Shown here: piece by piece, positions 8,502 through 17,248 of the stretch | Layout: each line of letters starts with the position of its first letter | How positions within the stretch are numbered: the first letter of the stretch is position 1 | Assembly (NCBI GenBank): GCA_028718125.1 | Contig: JAQUMN010000008.1 | Coordinates: forward strand, 1-64,000 | DNA from: Kiritimatiellia bacterium | Lineage (GTDB): Bacteria > Verrucomicrobiota > Kiritimatiellia > JAAZAB01 | Direction of reading: 5' to 3' | DNA: 64,000 nt | The notes under the pieces: generated by a model | Database searches by the model: none | What the model saw: the letters and a program-made list of their open reading frames with translations, nothing else | Told to the model about the DNA's origin: nothing | Program-made: the position numbers and the translations under genes

Positions 8502-11500
8502 TTAAATTCCATAAAGCGTGCCTTTAAATGCTTTGCGCAAGCCCGCAATCTTGGATGCAATCACCGTCTGTCCGTTTAATCCTTTAATCCGTAATGTCTG
8601 GTCGGCCGTTACCCGGCCAACGCAAGCGCAGGGCAAATTTACAAATAGCGCTTCAAGGTTGCGGGCAAGCTCCGGCGCAACAGTTACGACAAAACGGCTG
8701 TTGGATTCGGAAAAGAGCAGTTCGTCATTGGTAAACGACTCTGACACTGGGATTTTGGCCAAGTCCACTTCAACACCCAAATCCCCGCCCATGGCGCTCA
8801 AGGCCAATGCCACCGCCAGTCCGCCGCGGGTGGGCGTATGCGAGGAGCGCAACAGGCCCCGATCTGCGGCCTTGTTCATTGCCCGATAAATGTTCGTTGC
8901 CAGCGGGATATCCAGGCCGGGCACGGTGCCGCCTACATGGGTCGGCGTATTCTGGCGTTGAGCGAGCCAGCGGAAAAAGGCCGAAGCCCCAAGTTCGCGG
9001 CGTGTCAGGCCAATCACATAAATCAGGTCGCCGGCCTGCTTCATGTCCATGGTAACGGCCTTGCGCACGTCGGCGATCCTGGCGATGGTGGAGAACAAGA
9101 CGGTCGGCGGAATAGAAATCTTGCGGCCGCCGCGGGTGGAATCGTTTTTTACGCTGTCTTTGCCGGAAATGCAGGGCACGTTGAATGCCGTGGTGACATC
9201 ATAAAGGGCTTTATTGGCCCGCACCAGTTGCGCCAGTTTGTAGCGGCCGTCCGGCGTTTTCTCGGACTCCACCGGATCGGGCCAGCAGAAATTATCGAGC
9301 CCGGCGATCTGGCCCAGGCGGCCGCCGGCGCTGATCACACGCCGGACGCCTTCGTCAATTACCGATGCCATCATGGCGTAGGTGTCGAGATCGGAATAAA
9401 ACGGATTGATGCCTTCGCCCAGGATGATGCCTGCGGGGCTGTCATATTCCACGCGCATAACCGTGGCATCGCTCGGCATGTCGCTATATTTGCCGACATA
9501 AGGTTTGACCACGCTTAAGCCTTTGACTTCGCCATCATACTGGCGGCTTTTGAATTCCTTGGAGCAGAGATTAAGATCAGCCAGCAGTTCGGTCAGCACG
9601 GCGTCGTATGTGCCGGCGGGCAAGGGCAGGGGCGCAGGCACTTGCGGTGGCGTCCACCGGGCTTCCAGCGTCATGATCGGGCAGCCGTCATATAGAAAAT
9701 CCATGTCCAGACGTCCTGCCACGCGGTCCTTGTAGCGGGCCACCAGAACCCCGGAATCGGTGAATGTGCCCAGGACCGTGGCTTCCACGTCCCTTCGCCG
9801 GGCCAGGTCCAGGAAGGCCTTGACCTGTTCGGGCGCCACGGCCAGGGTCATGCGTTCCTGGGCCTCGGAAAGAAAAATTTCCCATGGCTGTAACCCCTGG
9901 TATTTCAAGGGTGCAAGGCCCAAGTCCACGTCGGCCCCGCCGCTCATCTTGCCCATTTCGCCGACGGAGCAGCTTAACCCCCCGGCGCCGTTATCGGTGA
10001 TGGCGCGATATAATCCCAGCTCGCGGGCCTCCATCAGGAATTCGTACATCTTGCGCTGGGTGATCGGGTCGCCGATTTGAACGGCTTGCACGGGGGATTC
10101 CGCCCGCAGTTCTTCCGACGAAAACGTGGCGCCATGAATGCCGTCTTTGCCGATGCGGCCGCCCAGCATCAATATGGCATCGCCGGGCTTGACTTCCTTG
10201 CGTTCCGATGCCCGCCCTTGCAGGGTAACCGGCAAGTAACCCACCGTGCCGCAAAACACCAGCGGCTTGCCAATATAGCGGTCGTCAAAGATTTCCCATC
10301 CACGCGTCCAGGGAATGCCGCTCTGGTTGCCGCCCTCGATCACGCCCTGATGCACGCCGTCGCGGATGCGGCGCGGATGCATGAGACCCGCCGGCAAATC
10401 GCCGGCATAGAAGGGCGAGCCCAGGCAATAACCCCAGACATTGCAAAGCACATTGGCGCCCAGACCAGTGCCCATCGGGTCGCGGTTGACGCCGACAATG
10501 CCCGTCATCGCTCCGCCATAAGGATCAAGGGCGGAGGGGCTGTTATGCGTTTCCACCTTGTAAACCAGGTTCAGGCGCTCGTTGAATTTGATGATCCCGG
10601 CATTGTCCGTGAAGACGGAAACCAGCCAATCCAGCGACTTGGCGATTTTCTCCGTCGAGGCCTTGATGTAAGTTTTAAACAGCGACGTGATCGATTCCGC
10701 GCGGCTATGTTCGTCCACGTAATTGATTTTGGCCGCAAAAACCTTGTGACTGCAATGCTCCGACCAGGTTTGCGCCACACATTCCACTTCTACGTCCGTC
10801 GGCTGTTCCGGCAGTCCAAGCGCCGAGCGTGCGGCGCATACTGCCGGTTTGGTAAAATAATTCCGAATAGCCCGCATCTCGTCCAGACTCAGCGACAGAA
10901 TGTGCTCGCGGCTTATTCGCAGGAGGTCATCGTCCGAAACGCCGAGATCGTAGGTTTTGACCATTGGCTCGGCCTGCTCGTGAATGGCCGGAGCACTTTC
11001 ATCGGTCGGTTCTTGTTTCCATTCGTCCGGCGAAAAAATCCGGATCGTTTGAATCAGCGGATTGGCCAGCAGGTCCTTGGCCAGATGCTCGATCTGGTTG
11101 CGGGTCAAGAGACCCGCGACGGCCGTAGACTGAAGACCGTGGGCTGAGAGCTCTTTTTCAGAGTCCGTCGGTTGACATTGGGCGTTGGGTGTTGGATGTT
11201 GAATGTTCGACGTTTGCTTCTCTTCCTCCCCTCCGTCGTCTGTCCTCCGTCTTCCCGCAGCGCCGCGCACAAAGTATTGAATGGCCGTATAGACATCTTC
11301 TTCCTCGGCCAACGGACGGGCCAGGACGTCCTGCAGGGCGACGCGCGCCGTGCGGCCGACGTTATCCGTAACCCCGGGCTTGAAGCCAACCTCGATGAGC
11401 CAGTCGAACGGCGGCGGGCGCAATCGGCCGATGGCGGAGGTTTCAATCACGGGATCGGTAAAAGCTTCTCGCACGGCGGCGAGTTTCGCCCGGCTCAGTC

Positions 11501-11639
11501 GGGCGTCAAGCTTATAGACCGTGCGGGTCTGGATGGATTTAACCTCCAGACGCAGTACGCTAACCGCCCGGGCAGCCGCGCTGCGACCACGGGCATCGGG
11601 CACCCCGTGTTTTAAGCCGATTTCAAGGCGCAAAGCCAT
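8502..11639 (-). CDS. purL: PurS-PurS-PurL fusion, phosphoribosylformylglycinamidine synthase
   Basis: Converts FGAR, ATP and ammonia (from PurQ) to FGAM. The 1045-aa protein begins with two PurS-like domains: about 1-70 (EIGLKHGVPDARGR) and 78-215 (EVGFKPGVTDNVGR, ending DLLANPLIQTIRIFS). A PurL body follows with VAQTWSEHCSHK, YKVETHNSPSALDPYGGA, GGRIGKDGIHGATFSS, ITDNGAGGLSCSVGEM and GKDSVKND. A 45-residue loop (about 130-176, bases 11114-11252) in the second PurS domain is coded by degenerate heptanucleotide repeats and reads as TSNIQHPTPNAQ-type sequence. AGGA precedes the ATG. PurSL fusions are known in some bacteria; the repeat insert is the odd part. Confidence 0.93.
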   Translation of the reverse strand: MALRLEIGLKHGVPDARGRSAAARAVSVLRLEVKSIQTRTVYKLDARLSRAKLAAVREAFTDPVIETSAIGRLRPPPFDWLIEVGFKPGVTDNVGRTARVALQDVLARPLAEEEDVYTAIQYFVRGAAGRRRTDDGGEEEKQTSNIQHPTPNAQCQPTDSEKELSAHGLQSTAVAGLLTRNQIEHLAKDLLANPLIQTIRIFSPDEWKQEPTDESAPAIHEQAEPMVKTYDLGVSDDDLLRISREHILSLSLDEMRAIRNYFTKPAVCAARSALGLPEQPTDVEVECVAQTWSEHCSHKVFAAKINYVDEHSRAESITSLFKTYIKASTEKIAKSLDWLVSVFTDNAGIIKFNERLNLVYKVETHNSPSALDPYGGAMTGIVGVNRDPMGTGLGANVLCNVWGYCLGSPFYAGDLPAGLMHPRRIRDGVHQGVIEGGNQSGIPWTRGWEIFDDRYIGKPLVFCGTVGYLPVTLQGRASERKEVKPGDAILMLGGRIGKDGIHGATFSSEELRAESPVQAVQIGDPITQRKMYEFLMEARELGLYRAITDNGAGGLSCSVGEMGKMSGGADVDLGLAPLKYQGLQPWEIFLSEAQERMTLAVAPEQVKAFLDLARRRDVEATVLGTFTDSGVLVARYKDRVAGRLDMDFLYDGCPIMTLEARWTPPQVPAPLPLPAGTYDAVLTELLADLNLCSKEFKSRQYDGEVKGLSVVKPYVGKYSDMPSDATVMRVEYDSPAGIILGEGINPFYSDLDTYAMMASVIDEGVRRVISAGGRLGQIAGLDNFCWPDPVESEKTPDGRYKLAQLVRANKALYDVTTAFNVPCISGKDSVKNDSTRGGRKISIPPTVLFSTIARIADVRKAVTMDMKQAGDLIYVIGLTRRELGASAFFRWLAQRQNTPTHVGGTVPGLDIPLATNIYRAMNKAADRGLLRSSHTPTRGGLAVALALSAMGGDLGVEVDLAKIPVSESFTNDELLFSESNSRFVVTVAPELARNLEALFVNLPCACVGRVTADQTLRIKGLNGQTVIASKIAGLRKAFKGTLYGI
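11118..11257. repeat. degenerate heptanucleotide arrays inside purSL
   Basis: The core at 11172-11217 reads as 7-mers TGGGCGT, TGGGTGT, TGGATGT, TGAATGT, TCGACGT. A second run at 11227-11252 has CTCCGTC/GTCTGTC units. Both keep the purSL frame open and encode a low-complexity loop of the second PurS domain. Confidence 0.8.
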
Positions 11640-11750
11640 AACAAAGTTTCCTGGGCATTGTCCGGATATTCCGTGACGAACGAATGTCGAGTTAGCCTAT
11701 CCGTATTTAATAAAAAGGGAAGCAAAAAGCATGCGTATTGGATGATAAGC

Positions 11751-11940
11751 CAGGCTGCGTCAAGAACGGTCTCGCGGGAGCTCCCTCCTTCGTCCGGCCA
11801 CTGCCGGACTATGGCGGGCAGGCTGCCCCTGGCACGAAGGCCAATTCTTTCGCGATATTGGAGAGCGTCCCGATCACGCCGTTGTGGTCGGGTATCTGGA
11901 CTGCGACGCCGCCGGTTTCAGCATGGATGACGCAGCCCTG
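11751..11940 (-). mobile_element. MITE-like element, copy A (long form)
   Basis: A 190-bp element bounded by CAGGCTGCGTCA on the left and TGACGCAGCCCTG (11928-11940) on the right. Its interior is the reverse complement of copy C at 31582-31766: a GTCTCGCGGGAGCTCCC block, a palindromic CCGGCCACTGCCGGACTATGG part, and CGATATTGGAGAGCGTCCCGATCACGC. No transposase is coded. It sits in the 451-bp divergent gap between purSL and kdsB (11640-12090). The remaining 150 bp up to kdsB shows no gene or clear motif. Confidence 0.8.
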
Positions 11941-12090
11941 TCCCGAAGAGTCGGTCCCGCAGGGGCGCGGCAGAAGAAACAGCGGCAGAAGAAAGCGTTG
12001 GCAAGGGCCGCAAAACAATGTATTCTGCCAACTATATCAACCAGTTTCGTGCATCGGGATTAAACAGGGTCGACTGATTTTTTTAAAGCC

Positions 12091-12834
12091 ATGCGTGTTG
12101 TAGGCGTTATTCCATCACGGTGGGGATCCACCCGGTTTCCGGGCAAGAGTTTGGCTTTGATCGCCGGCAAGCCCCTGATCCAGCGGGTTGTGGAGCAATG
12201 CCGCCAGGCCCGTCGCCTTGACGACCTGCTGGTGGCAACGGACGATGACCGTATCCGGAAGGCCGTGGAAGGATTCGGAGGCCGGGTTGCGATGACCCGC
12301 AGCGATCATCCGTCCGGTACCGACCGCGTGGCCGAAGCGTTGCGTAACGATCCGGCGGACGTGGTGGTCAACATTCAGGGCGATGAGCCGCTCATCGATC
12401 CGGACTTGATTGACCGCCTTGTTGCGGGTATGCTGTCTGCCGATGGATGGGATATGGCGACGGCGGCTTCGCCGCTGGCGAGGGAAGAGGCCGCGCGCGT
12501 CACGATCTGCAAAGTCGTGATGGACGCGGAAGGGCGGGCGCTTTATTTTTCTCGCGCCCCTATTCCCCATATCCGGGATCGTGATTTTCATGCCGAGGGG
12601 ACCGTGTATTGGCGGCATATCGGCCTGTATGTGTATCGCGCCGTCTTTTTAAAAAAGCTGGTGGCCGCGCCACCCTGTCTGTTAGAACGGGCAGAATGCC
12701 TGGAACAATTGCGGGCCTTGCATTTGGGCGGCCGCATCAAGGTCGAGACAACCCGGCATTCGGGCGTTGGCGTGGATACGCCCGCGGACGTGGCCGTGGT
12801 GGAAAATGCACTGTGCAATATGGGGTTAGCCTGA
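12091..12834 (+). CDS. kdsB: 3-deoxy-manno-octulosonate cytidylyltransferase KdsB
   Basis: Activates Kdo with CTP to CMP-Kdo for the inner core of LPS. The 247-aa protein starts VVGVIPSRWGSTRFPGK, the nucleotide-binding N-terminus of the family, followed by LLVATDDDRI, SGTDRVAEA and VVNIQGDEPL. Length is normal. No good Shine-Dalgarno sequence precedes the ATG. kdsA starts 3 bp after its stop, and the two lead a run of envelope genes to lptB. Confidence 0.97.
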   Translation: MRVVGVIPSRWGSTRFPGKSLALIAGKPLIQRVVEQCRQARRLDDLLVATDDDRIRKAVEGFGGRVAMTRSDHPSGTDRVAEALRNDPADVVVNIQGDEPLIDPDLIDRLVAGMLSADGWDMATAASPLAREEAARVTICKVVMDAEGRALYFSRAPIPHIRDRDFHAEGTVYWRHIGLYVYRAVFLKKLVAAPPCLLERAECLEQLRALHLGGRIKVETTRHSGVGVDTPADVAVVENALCNMGLA

Positions 12835-12837
12835 GCA

Positions 12838-13662
12838 ATGAAGCATCGCACTGTCCAAGTCGGCAATGTTATTCTCGGTGGTTCCCATCCCCTGGCGCTG
12901 ATTGCGGGCCCCTGTGTCATTGAAAGCCGCATGCAATGCCTGGCGCTGGCCGGTCGGCTGGCGCGTTTGGCGGAAACCGAGCACATTCCATTCATTTTCA
13001 AGGCTTCCTTTGACAAGGCCAACCGTTCCTCGCATATTTCGTTTCGCGGACCGGGTCTTGTGCGCGGCCTTGATATTTTGGCGGAGGTAAAGGCCCGCTA
13101 CGGCGTGCCGGTATTGACCGATGTGCATCATGAAGCCGAGGTTCCCCTGGCCGCCCGTGTGGCCGATATGCTGCAGTGTCCGGCTTTCCTGTGCCGGCAA
13201 ACCGATTTGGTCTTGGCATTAGGCCACAGCGGCAAGCCGGTGAACATCAAGAAGGGGCAGTTCCTGGCGCCGTGGGATGTCCGGAACATCTTGGCCAAAC
13301 TGGAGAGCACGGGCAATTCCCGGATCGTGATAACGGAACGGGGCGCAAGCTTCGGCTACAATAATCTCGTTGCGGACATGCGCAGCCTGCCGCTCCTGCG
13401 CGCTTTAGGCTATCCGGTGGTATTCGACGCCACCCACAGTGTGCAGTTGCCGGGTGGGGCGGGCGATCGCAGCGGCGGGAACGTGCGGATGGCGTCTGTT
13501 CTGGCGCGCGCCGCGGTGGCGGCGCGCTGTGATGCCATCTTTCTGGAGACGCATCTCAACCCATCCAAGGCGTTGTCCGACAAGGATACCCAAATGCCAT
13601 TTGCGCAGGTAAAACAATTATGGCGTCTGCTGAGCCGGATTGACCGGCTGGTTAGGGAATAA
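12838..13662 (+). CDS. kdsA: 3-deoxy-8-phosphooctulonate synthase KdsA
   Basis: Condenses PEP with D-arabinose 5-phosphate to Kdo 8-phosphate in the cytoplasm. The 274-aa TIM-barrel protein has LIAGPCVIES, FKASFDKANRSS, LTDVHHEAE, a CRQTDL segment and KKGQFLAPWD. FDATHSVQLPG and the C-terminal ETHLNPSKALSDKD motif are also present. CRQTD and PCVIES are typical of the family; metal dependence cannot be settled by eye. Almost directly follows kdsB. Confidence 0.97.
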   Translation: MKHRTVQVGNVILGGSHPLALIAGPCVIESRMQCLALAGRLARLAETEHIPFIFKASFDKANRSSHISFRGPGLVRGLDILAEVKARYGVPVLTDVHHEAEVPLAARVADMLQCPAFLCRQTDLVLALGHSGKPVNIKKGQFLAPWDVRNILAKLESTGNSRIVITERGASFGYNNLVADMRSLPLLRALGYPVVFDATHSVQLPGGAGDRSGGNVRMASVLARAAVAARCDAIFLETHLNPSKALSDKDTQMPFAQVKQLWRLLSRIDRLVRE

Positions 13663-13756
13663 TTAAAAGCAACCACGGGTGGGCATGGATAAGAAGGGGA
13701 CTTTATGTCTCGGATTGGATTCCAGCATCCGTAGTTTGCATTATTTTAGGTGCAGT

Positions 13757-14188
13757 ATGAATACGCGACGGAAGTGGGACCTGTTTGGTTTGACGGTGGT
13801 TTTCCTGCTGGCCATCGCGGCGACCGGACAGGTGCTGAAGGGTTTCCGCTATCCGGACTACGATGAAAAGGGGCAGTTGAAATTTGAGATTACGGGTGAA
13901 GAGGCGCAAGTGCAGCCCAGCGGGTTGATTCAAATTAAGAATCTGAAAATGACGTTTTATGAGCAGGGCAAGGTCATGATGCAGGTATCCACGCCACAGT
14001 GCCTGTTTGATCGTGTGAAACGGTCGGCCGTATCCACTTCCGACGTTTGCGTGGCCCGCAAGGAAATCGAGCTGACCGGCCGGGGTTTCGCGTGGGATGC
14101 GCAGGGCGGGCGAATGGATATTATGTCGAACGCGCGGGTGGTTATGCGGAACTTGAATACGAAGACTGCCATGGGAGGGGTTAAGTAA
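13757..14188 (+). CDS. lptC: LptC-like LPS transport protein
   Basis: A 143-aa bitopic protein. The start at 13757 (MNTRRKWD) has TTAGGTG upstream and puts one membrane helix (about 8-27, LFGLTVVFLLAIAATG) at the N-terminus; the track frame begins 26 codons earlier without support. The periplasmic part has the LptC/OstA pattern of short strands: LKFEITGEEAQV, IQIKNLKMTFYEQG, and a terminal SNARVVM. In LPS transport LptC links the inner-membrane ABC transporter to the LptA bridge. The assignment rests on topology, strand pattern and position before lptA-lptB. Confidence 0.8.
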   Translation: MNTRRKWDLFGLTVVFLLAIAATGQVLKGFRYPDYDEKGQLKFEITGEEAQVQPSGLIQIKNLKMTFYEQGKVMMQVSTPQCLFDRVKRSAVSTSDVCVARKEIELTGRGFAWDAQGGRMDIMSNARVVMRNLNTKTAMGGVK

Positions 14189-14190
14189 AC

Positions 14191-14682
14191 ATGGTGCGGA
14201 TGGTCATCCTGGCGAGCATGGGGCTGGCGTGGTGCGCGATGGCGGGCGAGCCCGTTAATTCCGCGCAAACCGGTGTGGACACCAACAGCACAGTGATCAC
14301 TTCCACGCGCCTGAGTTTCGATCAACAGAAGCGCCAGGCGGTGTTTGAGGAAAACGTGGTGGTCGCGGATCGCGAAATAAAAATACTGGCCGATTGCCTG
14401 AAAGTGTTTTTCACGGAAGACAACAAAGTGGACCGGATCGAGGCCGAAGGCCACGTGACGATTATCCGCGACGATTTGAAAGCTACCGGCAAAAAAGCCA
14501 CCTACGATATTAAAGACGGCAAGATGCAATTGACGGGCGATCCGCTCATCCAGCGGAACCAGGACCAGTTGACCGGCCAAACGATAACACTATGGCGGAA
14601 TTCAAAGCGGATTTTATGCGAACCGAACGCCCGCCTGGTGATTGTATCGGAACAGGACATTAACCGATCATTCAAGGAATAA
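14191..14682 (+). CDS. lptA: LptA-like periplasmic LPS transport protein
   Basis: Periplasmic bridge protein of LPS export (163 aa) with a short signal peptide (about 1-18, ending CAMAG). OstA-type repeats follow: ITSTRLSFDQQKRQAVFEENV, DCLKVFF, RIEAEGHVTI, ATGKKATYDIKDGKMQLTG, and DQLTGQTITLW. The start has a GGAGGGG site that overlaps the end of lptC, so translation is probably coupled. lptB follows after 9 bp. Confidence 0.9.
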   Translation: MVRMVILASMGLAWCAMAGEPVNSAQTGVDTNSTVITSTRLSFDQQKRQAVFEENVVVADREIKILADCLKVFFTEDNKVDRIEAEGHVTIIRDDLKATGKKATYDIKDGKMQLTGDPLIQRNQDQLTGQTITLWRNSKRILCEPNARLVIVSEQDINRSFKE

Positions 14683-14691
14683 ATCGGAGCC

Positions 14692-15417
14692 ATGGAATCA
14701 TTAATTACAACGCGCAATCTGGTTAAAGCCTACCACGGCCGCAATGTCGTGGATGGCGTCAGCATCCAGGTTGGGCGGGGCGAAGTGGTCGGCCTCTTGG
14801 GGCCCAACGGGGCGGGCAAAACTACAACCTTCTACATGATTGTGGGGCTCATTGCGCCGAACGGCGGTCAGGTGATATTCAATCAGCAGAACGTGACGCG
14901 TCTGCCGATGCACATGCGCTCGCGGCAGGGGCTGGGTTATCTTTCCCAGGAGCCGTCCATTTTCCGGAAGCTGACCGTAGAGGAAAACGTAATGGCGATC
15001 CTGGAAATGTTGCCGCTCTCGGCGGACGAGCGCCGCGAGCGAATGGAAAGCTTGCTGGATCAGCTCAACATCAAGCGCCTGGCCAAGCAGAAGGCCTATA
15101 CGCTCAGCGGCGGGGAGCGGCGGCGTCTGGAGATTACGCGGGCCCTGGTGACGAATCCTTTGGCCATCCTGCTGGATGAGCCGTTCAGCGGCGTAGACCC
15201 TTTGGCCGTATATGACGTGCAGGAAATTATTCGCGACTTGAAACGGCGCGGCCTCGGGATTTTGATAACGGACCACAACGTGCGGGAAACCCTGACCATC
15301 GTGGATCGGGCCTACCTGATTTGTGACGGCAAGGTGCTCCGCGAGGGAACCAGCCAGTTTCTCATTGAGGATCCGTTGAGCCGGGAGCTGTATCTGGGAG
15401 CCCGGTTCAGTATGTAA
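14692..15417 (+). CDS. lptB: LPS export ABC transporter ATPase LptB
   Basis: Cytoplasmic ATPase that powers LPS extraction with LptF and LptG. The 241-aa protein has Walker A GPNGAGKTT (about 38-46), LGYLSQEPSIFRKLTVEEN, which is the LptB-type Q-loop, signature LSGGERRRLEITRAL, Walker B AILLDEPFSGVDP, and the H-loop ITDHNVRETL. The C-terminus GTSQFLIEDPLSRELYLG is typical. It ends the kds-lpt run; the matching permease in the window is at 25362. Confidence 0.97.
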   Translation: MESLITTRNLVKAYHGRNVVDGVSIQVGRGEVVGLLGPNGAGKTTTFYMIVGLIAPNGGQVIFNQQNVTRLPMHMRSRQGLGYLSQEPSIFRKLTVEENVMAILEMLPLSADERRERMESLLDQLNIKRLAKQKAYTLSGGERRRLEITRALVTNPLAILLDEPFSGVDPLAVYDVQEIIRDLKRRGLGILITDHNVRETLTIVDRAYLICDGKVLREGTSQFLIEDPLSRELYLGARFSM

Positions 15418-15425
15418 CGGGCGGC

Positions 15426-15471
15426 GCCTGCAGAAGCGAACTTTTGCAGGCAGAAATCCGTCGGCTGACGG
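15426..15471 (+). terminator. tandem hairpins after lptB
   Basis: An 11-bp stem, GCCTGCAGAAG with CTTTTGCAGGC around CGAA (15426-15451, one G-U pair), is followed by CCGTC-GGCT-GACGG (15458-15471). There is no U-run, so this may be an RNA-stability or attenuating structure and not an intrinsic terminator. Confidence 0.4.
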
Positions 15472-15630
15472 AAGCGGCGCTGTGGGCAGCCAATCGTGGT
15501 TTGCGGATTTGGACGATACGACAACATGTTTGTTGTCAATGTTTTGTATTTATCAAGAATTCCTGTAAAACGTGATTTTTTAAAATACGTAATCATTCAG
15601 ACACACCAAAAACAAGGGAGAGGATGCGCT

Positions 15631-15981
15631 ATGACGATTAACATTACCAGCCGTCACGCGGATATTTCGGATACTCAGAAGGAACATGTTACCGCCAAGC
15701 TGGCGGCCGTATTGGAAGCCTATCCGGAAGTGGAATACGCCCACGTGATCATGGATACCCAGCGATTCAGGCATATTATCGAGATCGTTGTGCAGGGCAA
15801 ACATCATTTGCGCGTTGAGGCCAAGGAGGAATCGGACGATATGTACACATCCGTGGATAAAGTGGTGGATAAGGTTGATCGTCAGTTGCGGCGGTCGCGG
15901 GACAAGTTGGTGGATCACAAGGCCACAAAGCATCGCACCAAACTCGCGGATTTTGAGCAGAAACTGAACCGCCAGATTTAA
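15631..15981 (+). CDS. hpf: ribosome hibernation promoting factor HPF/RaiA
   Basis: Short HPF (116 aa) that binds the 30S decoding region and silences ribosomes in stationary phase. It begins MTINITSRHADIS, contains EVEYAHVIMDTQR and EIVVQGKHHLRVEAKEESDDMY, then VDKVVDKVDRQLRR, all family features. The start at 15631 follows AGGGAGAGG. It leads hpf-hprK-ptsH-ptsI. In many Gram-negative genomes rpoN lies between lptB and hpf; here that place is a 213-bp gap without a gene. Confidence 0.95.
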   Translation: MTINITSRHADISDTQKEHVTAKLAAVLEAYPEVEYAHVIMDTQRFRHIIEIVVQGKHHLRVEAKEESDDMYTSVDKVVDKVDRQLRRSRDKLVDHKATKHRTKLADFEQKLNRQI

Positions 15982-15990
15982 ACAGAAGCA

Positions 15991-16944
15991 ATGGAAAGCA
16001 AGCCCATGGCCATTACCATAAACGAGTTTTTCAAAAGCGCAAGTGGAAAAACGTCGCTGGAACTGATTGCCGGCAATCGGGGCATGGATCGGATTATCCA
16101 TGAGCCGGCCATTCATCGGCCCGGTTTGGCGCTGGCTGGCTTTTTTCAGCATTTTGCCTGCCGCCGGGTCCAGGTGATCGGCATGGCCGAGCATGATTAC
16201 CTGGCGTCGTTGTCGCGCGCGCGCCGGTATGCCGCCTTGCGCGGCCTGTTTAACCATCATATCCCCTGCCTGGTGATCTGCCGTAATCGGAAGCCCTGCC
16301 CGGAAATCATTGCCATCTCCCGAGCCTGCCGCGTGCCGGTATTTCGCTCGCCAATGATTACGGGCACATTCATCAACACGGCCACGGTCATCATGGAGAA
16401 CCTATTTGCTCCGACACTCACGGTTCAGGGTACCATGATTGACATTATGGGCATCGGCGTGTTGATCGAGGGCTGCCCCGGCATCGGCAAAAGCGAGGCG
16501 GCGCTGGCCCTCATTGTTCGGGGATACAGTCTCGTGGCCGATGACTTTGTTATCCTGCGGCGGCACGATGATCGCACGATTGTCGCCGCGTCGGCGCCGG
16601 TGACGCGCTATCACATGGAGCTTCGCGGGCTGGGAATCATTCACGTTCCCAGTCTGTTTGGCGTGGCTTCGGTGCGCGACGAAAAAACTTTGGATCTGAT
16701 CGTAACCCTGCGCAAGGTGAACGAATTGGAAGACCAGGGGTTGGGAATGGTGCCGGCCAGCCGCAACGTGCTCGGCGTGGAGCTTCCGCATGTCACGATT
16801 CCCGTGGCGCCGGGACGGGAACTGGCCAATATCATCGAGGTGGCCAGTATGAACGAAAAACTAAAACGTCTGGGTCATGACGCGGCCAAGGAACTGGACG
16901 AAAAATTAATGGCCGTTCTGGCGAAAGGGAATCGCTTAACATGA
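15991..16944 (+). CDS. hprK: HPr kinase/phosphorylase HprK
   Basis: Bifunctional enzyme that phosphorylates and dephosphorylates the regulatory Ser of HPr. The 317-aa protein has an N-terminal MurF-like domain (about 1-135), a P-loop GCPGIGKSE (161-169), and the HprK signature ELRGLGIIHV. Its C-terminal part, including GREL near 274, is typical. A second ATG at 16006 (MAITINEFF) is closer to family N-termini and has GGAAAG upstream, so the protein may be 5 residues shorter. Its stop overlaps the ptsH start by ATGA. Confidence 0.95.
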   Translation: MESKPMAITINEFFKSASGKTSLELIAGNRGMDRIIHEPAIHRPGLALAGFFQHFACRRVQVIGMAEHDYLASLSRARRYAALRGLFNHHIPCLVICRNRKPCPEIIAISRACRVPVFRSPMITGTFINTATVIMENLFAPTLTVQGTMIDIMGIGVLIEGCPGIGKSEAALALIVRGYSLVADDFVILRRHDDRTIVAASAPVTRYHMELRGLGIIHVPSLFGVASVRDEKTLDLIVTLRKVNELEDQGLGMVPASRNVLGVELPHVTIPVAPGRELANIIEVASMNEKLKRLGHDAAKELDEKLMAVLAKGNRLT

Positions 16945-17237
16945 CTCATTCCGCCGGCAAAAACGATTCGAAAATTTCCCGGGAATATGTGATCCGGAAC
17001 CGGTATGGCATCCACGCGCGACCGGCGGCCATGTTGGTCAAAACGGCATCCAAGTTCCAGTCGGATGTGACCGTGGAAAAGGGAGCGGTGCGGGTATCCG
17101 GGAAAAGCATAATGGGGCTGATGACCATGGAAGCCAGTTGCGGCGCTAAAGTCAGGATCGTGGCCGAGGGTGTGGATGCCGAGCAGGCCCTTGATGAAAT
17201 TGCGCTGCTGTTCGAGAACAAGTTTTACGAGGAGTAG
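16941..17237 (+). CDS. ptsH: phosphocarrier protein HPr
   Basis: Small PTS carrier (98 aa). H25 in GIHARPAAM is the EI phosphorylation site (His15 in E. coli numbering) and S56 in GKSIMGLM is the HprK target (Ser46). An extra N-terminal stretch of about ten residues precedes the fold. It is translationally coupled to hprK and followed by ptsI after 11 bp. Both phosphosites and both partner enzymes are present, so the regulatory loop is complete on sequence. Confidence 0.96.
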   Translation: MTHSAGKNDSKISREYVIRNRYGIHARPAAMLVKTASKFQSDVTVEKGAVRVSGKSIMGLMTMEASCGAKVRIVAEGVDAEQALDEIALLFENKFYEE

Positions 17238-17248
17238 TAACGCGAGCC

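Noticed and set aside
11751-11940. Coding gene in the MITE copy (frames with ITPLWSG / ITPLWAG text)
   Set aside because: Open frames through copies A and C exist but have no ribosome-binding site, and copy B lacks the middle. The similarity is at DNA level between repeats.
15426-15471. Intrinsic terminator with certainty after lptB
   Set aside because: The stem is strong but there is no U-run, so it is listed only as a low-confidence structure.
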